Below are positions 58,485 through 64,000 of a DNA stretch of 64,000 nucleotides, in pieces (the first letter of the stretch is position 1; every line of letters begins with the position of its first letter). A model generated the notes under the pieces. It was not told the origin of the DNA. It did no database searches and saw only the letters and a list, made by a program, of their open reading frames with translations. A program made the position numbers and the translations under genes. Source of the DNA: Streptomyces sp. NRRL F-525 (lineage in GTDB: Bacteria > Actinomycetota > Actinomycetes > Streptomycetales > Streptomycetaceae); contig NZ_JNXE01000003.1 in assembly GCF_000716605.1 (NCBI RefSeq), forward strand, positions 62,001-126,000, in the 5' to 3' direction.

Positions 58485-59660
58485 CTAATCACCTCGCAGT
58501 TGTTCGTTCATGATCAGGAAGGCGCCCAGTCCGTGGAAGTCGTTGGTGGCCCGGGTGCGGGCGACGTAGTACGCGTAGTCGCCGACGTTCGTGCCGATGG
58601 AGATGTCCGTGAGGTCGGTGCGGCCGTCGGTGCCGACCGAGAGTTTCGCGAGGACGCCCTCGTAGCCGCGCCGGGCGACGTCGGCGAAGTGCCGGTCCAG
58701 GTAGCCCTGTTGGGCGCCGCGCGAGAGGGCGTAGGTGAACATGCTGGAGCAGGACGTCTCGGTCCAGTTGTCGCCGCGGGCGCCCTTGTCCATGACCTGG
58801 AACCAGCGGCCGGTCGCCGGGTCCTGGTACTTCTCCAGTCCGGCCGCCAACCGGCGCAGGATGCCGAGGAGTTGGGGCCGTCGCGGATGGTCGGCGGGGA
58901 GTGCGTCGAGGACGTTCGTGATGGCCATCGCGTACCAGCCGACCGCGCGGCACCAGTGTTCCGGCGCGAGTCCGGTCACCGGATCGGCCCAGCTCGCGGT
59001 GCGCGACTCGTCGTAGGCGTGCCTCAACAGGCCGTTCGCGACCTGGAGATGACTGCCGTAGACGTACAACTGCTTGGCCGCCTCGTCGTTCGTGTAGGCG
59101 CTGTCGCCGAACTCCTTGCCGTACTCGACGAGGAACGGGTTCACCATGTAGACGCCGTCCGCCCAGAGTTGATGGGCGCGGCTGCTGCTGTCGGCGTGCC
59201 AGAAGCCGCCGTCGCTTGTGCGCGGGTAGGTGTCGAGGCGGTCGCGGATCTTCTTGGCGGCCTTGCGGTAGCGGTCCTGGCCGGTCTCGTGGTGCAGGAT
59301 CACCAGGAGACGGCCGGCCTGCATGCTGTCGAGGCTGTCGAAGGACTGGGCGATCGAGCCGTCGCTCTTCACGAAACGGTCGACGTAGCTCTTGATGTAG
59401 GTCAGGTAGCGGGCGTCGTGGGTGCGTTCGTACGTGAGGTACTGGCCGTAGAGGTAGAGGCCGACCGGGTACGACCAGCCGCCGATGGTGCTCGGTGTGT
59501 AGCGGGCCGTGGTGGAGTCGACCACGGCCACGGACCAGTCGGGTGCCGCGGCCGGGCGGCTCGCCGCCACCGCCGTTTCGAGCGGCGGGGCCGCCCCGGT
59601 CAGGGTGGCGGTGGCGAGGGCTGCCGCGGTCAGGGCCGTTCGCAGTCGTCGGCGTCTCAT
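58485..59660 (-). CDS. Secreted unsaturated rhamnogalacturonyl hydrolase (GH105/GH88)
   Basis: A 391-residue (alpha/alpha)6-barrel enzyme with a signal peptide (1-33). Family segments are GWSYPVGLYLYGQYLTYERTHD, LWADGVYMVNPFLVEYGKEFGD (catalytic Asp in DGVYM) and HWCRAVGWYAMAITNVLDALP. It hydrolyses unsaturated galacturonyl-rhamnose released by lyases. ATG at 59660 is close behind GGGAGGAAC; a longer start at 59675 lacks a site. It is first in the five-gene pectin operon, with a palindromic operator about 40 bp upstream. Confidence 0.9.
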   Translation of the reverse strand: MRRRRLRTALTAAALATATLTGAAPPLETAVAASRPAAAPDWSVAVVDSTTARYTPSTIGGWSYPVGLYLYGQYLTYERTHDARYLTYIKSYVDRFVKSDGSIAQSFDSLDSMQAGRLLVILHHETGQDRYRKAAKKIRDRLDTYPRTSDGGFWHADSSSRAHQLWADGVYMVNPFLVEYGKEFGDSAYTNDEAAKQLYVYGSHLQVANGLLRHAYDESRTASWADPVTGLAPEHWCRAVGWYAMAITNVLDALPADHPRRPQLLGILRRLAAGLEKYQDPATGRWFQVMDKGARGDNWTETSCSSMFTYALSRGAQQGYLDRHFADVARRGYEGVLAKLSVGTDGRTDLTDISIGTNVGDYAYYVARTRATNDFHGLGAFLIMNEQLRGD

Positions 59661-60156
59661 GTTCCTCCCTTTCATGGTCTGTCGACCGGGGCCTATTGAC
59701 CGACCGATCAGTCGGTACTGGGCGAAGAGGCAACCGCTCGCCGCCGCGGGTCCGCATGCCGTGCGCGCCCATGGGCGACGAGGCCTTCACCACACCTTTT
59801 CATCCGATGTCTCTGGCATACGATGCACCGTCTACGGAATCCTGGGCAGCGCTCTGGTCGGGTGCGCATACCTGCTCTCCTGAGGAATGGGGGTTCTCGG
59901 AGTCACAACAGGCGCCAGCGTTCACATGTACGTATCGCGTTCACGGACGCGTCCGGCGGCGTGTTTCAGGGTTGCGGCACGACGGTCCGCGGTCAATGGT
60001 CCGGACCGAAAAAGGTCGGATGCATTTCTCGCCAATCTTCAGCGGACGGCGCCGACCCGCCGATGAGTCCGGACGGATTTCGCAGTCAGGAATGCGACAC
60101 GGCCCGTGATCGTTGACGATATGAGTACCACCCGACGACTGAAGGATCGAGAGCTC
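59661..60156. other. Divergent promoter region of the pectin operon and aldo/keto reductase
   Basis: About 500 bp with no credible gene. Besides the operator at 59699-59716 it holds two short inverted repeats, CATC-C-GATG (59802-59810) and GCAT-ACG-ATGC (59816-59826), possible LacI-type half-sites. GACC-GAAAAA-GGTC lies near 60003-60016. The region is A/T-richer than the flanking genes. Confidence 0.45.
59699..59716. promoter_or_regulatory. Palindromic operator upstream of the pectin operon
   Basis: ACCGAC-N6-GTCGGT, an 18-base palindrome with one central mismatch pair, 39 bp before the GH105 start. The symmetry suggests a TetR- or LacI-like repressor; none is encoded nearby. Confidence 0.55.
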
Positions 60157-60993
60157 GTGAGCAGCAAGGTCCCCCCGATCATCCTCAACAACGGTGTCGA
60201 GATGCCCCAGCTGGGCTTCGGCGTCTGGCAGGTGCCGGACGACGAGGCGGAGCGGGCGGTGGCCACGGCGCTGGAGGCCGGGTACCGCAGCATCGACACG
60301 GCTGCGATCTACGGCAACGAAGAGGGCACCGGAAAGGCCATCGCCGCGTCCGGCGTCCCGCGCGAGGACCTCTTCGTCACCACCAAGCTCTGGAACAGCG
60401 ACCAGGGGTACGACGCCACACTGCGCGCCTTCGACGTCTCGTTGGAGAAGCTCGGCCTGGAGTACCTGGACCTCTATCTGATCCACTGGCCGACCCCGGC
60501 CCGGGACAAGTACCTCGACAGCTACAAGGCGTTCGAGAAGCTGTACGCGGACGGCCGCGTGCGTGCCATCGGCGTCTCCAACTTCGAACCCGACCACCTG
60601 GCCCGGCTGATCGAGGGCACCTCGGTCATCCCGGCGGTCGACCAGATCGAACTGCACCCGCAGTTCCAGCAGCGCGCCGGGCGCGAGTACCAGGCGGAGC
60701 AGGGCATCGCGACCGAGGCCTGGTCGCCGCTCGGCTCGGGCAAGGGCCTCCTGGAGGTCCCGGCGATCGTCGCCATCGCCCAGAAGCACGGCCGCACCCC
60801 GGCCCAGGTCGTGCTGCGCTGGCACATCCAGCTCGGCAACGTGGTGATCCCCAAGTCCGTGACGCCGTCGCGGATCAAGGAGAACATCGAGGTCTTCGAC
60901 TTCAGCCTCGACACCGAGGACCTCGCGGCCATCAGCGCGCTGAACGAGGACCGACGCCTGGGTCCCGACCCGTCGACGTTCAACGCGGCCTGA
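60157..60993 (+). CDS. Aldo/keto reductase (AKR5/2,5-diketo-gluconate reductase type)
   Basis: A 278-residue AKR barrel with all four catalytic residues in place. Asp and Tyr are in GYRSIDTAAIYGNE, Lys in FVTTKLWNSD and His in LYLIHWPTPA. The NADPH-binding VIPKSVTPSRIKENIEVFDF is at the end. It would reduce sugar-derived or small carbonyls. GTG at 60157 gives the usual family N-terminus (SSKVPPIILNNG); an in-frame ATG at 60121 is the alternative. A strong intrinsic terminator follows. Confidence 0.9.
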   Translation: MSSKVPPIILNNGVEMPQLGFGVWQVPDDEAERAVATALEAGYRSIDTAAIYGNEEGTGKAIAASGVPREDLFVTTKLWNSDQGYDATLRAFDVSLEKLGLEYLDLYLIHWPTPARDKYLDSYKAFEKLYADGRVRAIGVSNFEPDHLARLIEGTSVIPAVDQIELHPQFQQRAGREYQAEQGIATEAWSPLGSGKGLLEVPAIVAIAQKHGRTPAQVVLRWHIQLGNVVIPKSVTPSRIKENIEVFDFSLDTEDLAAISALNEDRRLGPDPSTFNAA

Positions 60994-61029
60994 ATCCAAG
61001 GCACTTGGCCTGAACCCCAGGTAGCGCGA

Positions 61030-61068
61030 GCGCCCCGGAGCCTGTCGGCTCCGGGGCGCATCGTTTTT
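61030..61068 (+). terminator. Intrinsic terminator after the aldo/keto reductase gene
   Basis: 13-bp perfect stem (61030-61042 and 61047-61059, loop TGTC) followed by ATCG and five T. Confidence 0.9.
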
Positions 61069-61172
61069 CCCCGCGGCTTTCCGTACCGCTCTCCGTGCCG
61101 CCGGCCCACTTGGTTCGTACCAGGGTCTTGACGCGGGCATGCCGTCGGGGCCACCTTGTTGCGCACCCGGTA

Positions 61173-61185
61173 AGGAAACTTTCCT
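61173..61185. promoter_or_regulatory. Perfect 13-base palindrome in the chitosanase promoter
   Basis: AGGAAA-C-TTTCCT, symmetrical about one C, 19 bp before the GTG start of the GH75 gene. Chitosanase genes of Streptomyces are known to be controlled by ROK-family CsnR through a short palindrome near the promoter, and this looks like such a site. From memory, not checked. Confidence 0.6.
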
Positions 61186-61204
61186 AACAGAAGGGTCCCC
61201 CACA

Positions 61205-61897
61205 GTGCGCATGCGAACACTGACCCTCGCCGCGGCCTCGGCTGCCGCCCTGCTCGCCGCCGGAGTGCTCCCCGCGAGTGCCTCCGGCGCCACCCCCAAG
61301 TCGGCGCAGGAGGGCTCGGTCAGCGCGGCCGACCTGCTCTCCAAGGTGACGTCCTGCTCGCAGATATCGAACGGCAAGTACCGTACGGACGACGAGACTT
61401 CGGCCACCATCCCGGTCTGCGGCAAGAACGGCGCCGTGTTCTGGAAGGCCGACATGGACATCGACTGCGACGGCCAGCGCACCTCGAAGTGCAACGAGAA
61501 CGCCGACCCCTGGTACCAGGACGACACGGCGTTCCACCAGTCCAACGGCCAGCCGCTGAAGGCGGATTCACTCCCGTACATCGTGGTGCCCAGCTCCAGC
61601 AGCATCTGGAAGTACTCCAGCTACGGCATCAAGGGCGGCGGCGTGGTCGCCGTCATCTACAACAACAAGGTCGAGTACGCGGTCGTCGGCGACACCGGCC
61701 CCACCAACATCATCGGCGAGGCCTCGTACGCCACGGCCAGCGCCCTCGGCATCGACCCCGACCCGGCGACGGGCGGCGCCGACTCCGGCGTGACGTACAT
61801 CCTGTTCAAGAACTCGACGGTCTCCCCCATCGAGAGCCACAGCGCGGCGGTGTCGCTGGGCGACCAGCTGGCGAAGCAGTTCCTGGCGAACAACTGA
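61205..61897 (+). CDS. Secreted chitosanase (GH75)
   Basis: A 230-residue exported protein: signal peptide (1-29, ending ASA-SG), then a GH75 domain with PVCGKNGAVFWKADMDIDCDGQ (catalytic Asp region), YIVVPSSSSIW, GGGVVAVIYNNKVEYAVVGDTGP and IGEASYATASALGIDPDP. GH75 enzymes are endo-chitosanases cutting GlcN-rich polymers such as fungal walls. GTG at 61205 follows GAAGGG; ATG 61211 is an alternative. It is monocistronic, with a strong terminator. Confidence 0.92.
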   Translation: MRMRTLTLAAASAAALLAAGVLPASASGATPKSAQEGSVSAADLLSKVTSCSQISNGKYRTDDETSATIPVCGKNGAVFWKADMDIDCDGQRTSKCNENADPWYQDDTAFHQSNGQPLKADSLPYIVVPSSSSIWKYSSYGIKGGGVVAVIYNNKVEYAVVGDTGPTNIIGEASYATASALGIDPDPATGGADSGVTYILFKNSTVSPIESHSAAVSLGDQLAKQFLANN

Positions 61898-61904
61898 CGT
61901 GCGG

Positions 61905-61946
61905 ATGGGGCCTGTTGCCGCTGTCCGTAGCGACAACAGGCCCCAT
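61905..61946. terminator. Bidirectional hairpin terminator
   Basis: 13-bp perfect inverted repeat (ATGGGGCCTGTTG at 61905-61917 with its complement at 61934-61946) between convergent chitosanase and SDR genes. Confidence 0.85.
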
Positions 61947-61953
61947 GCGTTTG

Positions 61954-62658
61954 TCAGTTGGGCTGCCCGATCGGCCGGACGACGACGGTGTTGATGTCGA
62001 CGCCGGCGGGCTGGCGGATCGACCAGAGGATCGTGTCGGCGATCTGGTCGGCGGTGAGGAGATGGCCGGGCGGCAGGCTGCCGTTGCCGTCCCAGAACGG
62101 GGTCTCCACCCGGCCCGGGGCGACCAGCGTCACGCCGATGCCGAACTCCGTGACCTCGCGCCGGGTGTTCTCCGCGAGCCCGGTCATCGCCCACTTGGTC
62201 GCGCCGTAGATGTTGCCGGGGGTGTGCACGAACCCCGCGACGCTGCCGATCAGCACGATCCGGCCGTGCGTCTGCTTCAGCGCGTCGACGGACGCGCGGA
62301 TCAGCAGGGCGGGACCGAGGACGTTGGTCAGCACCATCTCGGTCCACCCGGCCGGGTCGCCCTCGGCGACCGAATCGTGCGTGGCGACACCGGCGTTGGC
62401 GACGACCGCGTCGAGCCGCCCGAACTGTTTGAGCGTCGCCTCTACGGCGGCCTGCACCTCGCCGTACTCGGCGGCGCTCCCGGGAATGGTCAACAGGCCC
62501 TCGGGGTGGCCCAGTTGGGCGGCGAAGTCGTACAGGCGCTGCTCGCTGCGGCCGGTGACGGCCACCCGGCCCCCGGCGCCGAGGAGTTGACGGGCGACGG
62601 CAGCGCCGATACCGCTGCCGCCGCCGGTTATGAGCGCGACGTGAGAGTTGTCGTTCAT
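61954..62658 (-). CDS. SDR family oxidoreductase (classical)
   Basis: A 234-residue classical short-chain dehydrogenase with a complete active site. It has the cofactor loop TGGGSGIGAAVARQL, NNAG-type VVANAGVATHD, Ser in LIGSVAG and Tyr-Lys in NIYGATKWAMTGL. TGR in VAVTGRS suggests NADP preference. It would interconvert a hydroxyl and a keto group; the substrate is unknown. It resembles YdfG/clavaldehyde-type SDRs. Confidence 0.9.
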   Translation of the reverse strand: MNDNSHVALITGGGSGIGAAVARQLLGAGGRVAVTGRSEQRLYDFAAQLGHPEGLLTIPGSAAEYGEVQAAVEATLKQFGRLDAVVANAGVATHDSVAEGDPAGWTEMVLTNVLGPALLIRASVDALKQTHGRIVLIGSVAGFVHTPGNIYGATKWAMTGLAENTRREVTEFGIGVTLVAPGRVETPFWDGNGSLPPGHLLTADQIADTILWSIRQPAGVDINTVVVRPIGQPN

Positions 62659-62759
62659 GGTGGTGGTCCCCCCGTGGGTCGGTGAACTCCGCGCAGTCGG
62701 AGGGGCAGTTCATCACCTTGAGCAGGCTCGAAGTCAAGCCGCCGAGATCACGGGCCCGT

Positions 62760-63692
62760 TCACTCGGCCCGCACCGCCCTGTGCACGGTGTGCGTGGCGA
62801 GCACGAACACGTCGGCGCGCCGGTGCACGCTCGCCGGGTCCTCCGGGTCGACGAGCCGGTCGAGGGTGGCCCGGTCGTCGGCGTCGAGGGCCTCGCCGTA
62901 GGTGTCACGCACCCGGGTCAGCCAGGTCGCGGCGTAGGCGCGGACGCGGTCGGGGGCCGGGGCGGGCAGGTCGAGGAGGAAGCTGCGGCTGCCGGTGTGC
63001 TTGAGGCCGGCCGACTCCAGGAGTGCGGGCCAGTCCTCGGTCTCGGTGACGGCGCCGGGGAGGTCGGCGCGCATCTGCGCGAACCACTCGGCCTCGATCG
63101 CGTCGATCCGCGCCTCCAGGCCCGGGCGCCCGATGCCGAAGTCGCGCGGCAGGAACCGGGAGGGCAGGCCGCCCTCCATGATCGCGAGGGTGCCGCCGGG
63201 TGCGAGCCGCTCCGCGAACGCGCCGAGACCGGCCCGCTGGTCACCGAGGTGGTGCAGGCTGCGGCCGGCCCACATGAGGTCGGCCGGGTACTCCAACTGC
63301 CCCAGAACCTCGGGCAGTTCACCGGTCAGCGTGCCGAAGCGGTCGCCGAAGCCCAGCCGGTCGGCCCGGGCGTTGGCCCGTTCCAGGAGCGGCTCGGAGA
63401 AGTCCACCGCGACGACCCGGGCACCCGGGAACGTCTCCGCGAACAGACACGCGACCACCCCGGGTCCGCTGCCCACGTCGACGATCAGCCCCGGATCGGT
63501 CCGCTCCTTCGCGAGCCACGCCATCGCCCGCTCGTACAGCGGCGCGAACAGTTCCGCCTGGGTCTCCAACATCGGACCCATGACGGCCCAGTCGAGGTCG
63601 GTGTGGTCGTGGTGGTGGCGATCCCCGCCGGGCTTCTGGTCATGCCCGTGGTCGTGATCAGGCCCGTGGTCGTGCTTGTGCTCGTGCGCCAT
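62760..63692 (-). CDS. SAM methyltransferase with His-rich N-terminus
   Basis: A 310-residue class I methyltransferase. Motif I is LIVDVGSGPGVVACLFAE, the acidic loop VVAVDFSEPLLERA, and the later motif WAGRSLHHLGDQRAGLGAF. The first ~35 residues are a His/Asp-rich tail (HEHKHDHGPDHDHGH, then HHHDHTD) resembling metal-binding stretches of nickel or zinc chaperones. The tail might bind metal ions. ATG at 63692 excludes an unlikely upstream extension. It diverges from the PhyH gene. Confidence 0.85.
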   Translation of the reverse strand: MAHEHKHDHGPDHDHGHDQKPGGDRHHHDHTDLDWAVMGPMLETQAELFAPLYERAMAWLAKERTDPGLIVDVGSGPGVVACLFAETFPGARVVAVDFSEPLLERANARADRLGFGDRFGTLTGELPEVLGQLEYPADLMWAGRSLHHLGDQRAGLGAFAERLAPGGTLAIMEGGLPSRFLPRDFGIGRPGLEARIDAIEAEWFAQMRADLPGAVTETEDWPALLESAGLKHTGSRSFLLDLPAPAPDRVRAYAATWLTRVRDTYGEALDADDRATLDRLVDPEDPASVHRRADVFVLATHTVHRAVRAE

Positions 63693-63816
63693 GGTGGTCA
63701 CCCTCTCGTCCGCGTGCCGCCAGCCTGCGCCGACGCACCGTCCGGCGGCCACTCGCGTTGCCGAAGCGGCAAAAAACGAGGTGCGGAACAGGGCGTCCGT
63801 CGCCGAGCATGCCCGT

Positions 63817-64000
63817 ATGGACGACACGGCCGACGTGATGGTGGAACGCTTCCTCGAAGACGGGTTCGTGAAGATCGAGGGCGCCTTCCCACCACGGGTC
63901 GCCGAGCACTGCGCGCGGCTGCTCTGGCAGGAGACGGGCTACGACCCCGACGACCCCGGCACCTGGAAGGACCCGGTGGTGTGGGTGAGCGACATGGCCC
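63817..64000 (+). CDS. Phytanoyl-CoA dioxygenase family protein (5' part only)
   Basis: The first 61 residues of a PhyH-like Fe(II)/2-oxoglutarate dioxygenase are visible, cut by the window end. FLEDGFVKIEGAFPPRVAEHCARLLW matches the start of the family, followed by TGYDPDDPGTWKDPVVWV. The Fe-binding HxD...H residues lie beyond the window. ATG at 63817 has no clear ribosome site. Divergent from the methyltransferase gene. Confidence 0.75.
   Translation, partial: MDDTADVMVERFLEDGFVKIEGAFPPRVAEHCARLLWQETGYDPDDPGTWKDPVVWVSDMA

Noticed and set aside
1..64000. Mobile elements, CRISPR arrays, prophage or rRNA
   Set aside because: No transposase or integrase motifs, no regularly spaced repeats, and no rRNA-like sequence were seen; the single tRNA has no attachment-site duplication that I could find.

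Overview
The window is chromosomal DNA of a high-GC actinomycete, almost certainly Streptomyces. The signs are strong third-position GC bias, many GTG/TTG starts, 4-base ATGA/GTGA start-stop overlaps, an F420-type oxidoreductase, an RsbRST stressosome operon, and long secreted glycosidases with Sec/Tat signals. I see no transposase, integrase, CRISPR array or rRNA. One tRNA-Leu(GAG) is present. The window cuts a sugar-binding lipoprotein gene at the left edge and a PhyH-type dioxygenase gene at the right edge.

Left third (about 1-15.5 kb) is a general-stress region. It holds an RsbW-like ATPase, a CsbD protein, a SigB/F/G-type sigma factor and a six-gene stressosome operon (RsbR, RsbS, RsbT, an ATPase-PP2C fusion, a soluble histidine kinase, a response regulator-PP2C fusion). 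Two copies of a cassette pairing a 55-56 aa hydrophobic protein with a PRC-barrel protein flank it, and a third hydrophobic-protein copy lies between. Inserted in this region is a three-gene operon: a methyltransferase, a CDGSH Fe-S protein and a heme-oxygenase-like iron enzyme.

Middle (about 15.8-35.6 kb) looks like an oxalate/formate catabolic island. It has formyl-CoA:oxalate CoA-transferase (Frc), an oxalyl-CoA decarboxylase-like ThDP enzyme, a dedicated SucCD pair, a fused ADP-forming acyl-CoA ligase, three OFA-family oxalate/formate transporters (one with a tiny overlapping 'small subunit' gene), a PanE2-like candidate oxalyl-CoA reductase, FdhD for formate dehydrogenase maturation, an aldehyde dehydrogenase and a GntR/FCD regulator. 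A recurrent operator-like element with a GTC(G/T)AC core, often followed by a GTAT-like sequence, occurs in front of gntR, sucCD/oxc-like, the third transporter, the PanE2-like gene and a MarR/F420-oxidoreductase pair. This suggests one regulon. The proposed flow is: uptake or exchange of oxalate, CoA activation, then either decarboxylation to formyl-CoA and formate (oxidised by an FdhD-dependent enzyme elsewhere) or reduction of oxalyl-CoA to glyoxylate for assimilation.

Right part (35.7-64 kb) is accessory metabolism: LysR, SDR, isochorismatase-like, and MarR/quinone-oxidoreductase genes; a sialidase followed by a DUF4185-like protein; a BASS-type symporter with divergent LysR; a DUF3500 secreted protein; an AsnC regulator with divergent DHA2 exporter; and an acyl-CoA synthetase. 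A tightly coupled five-gene leftward operon of secreted pectin/rhamnogalacturonan enzymes follows (GH105, lyase-like jelly roll, a GH28-GH29-CBM32 fusion, GH27, a GSDH-type dehydrogenase). Last come an aldo/keto reductase, a GH75 chitosanase behind a perfect palindrome, an SDR, a His-rich methyltransferase and the PhyH fragment.
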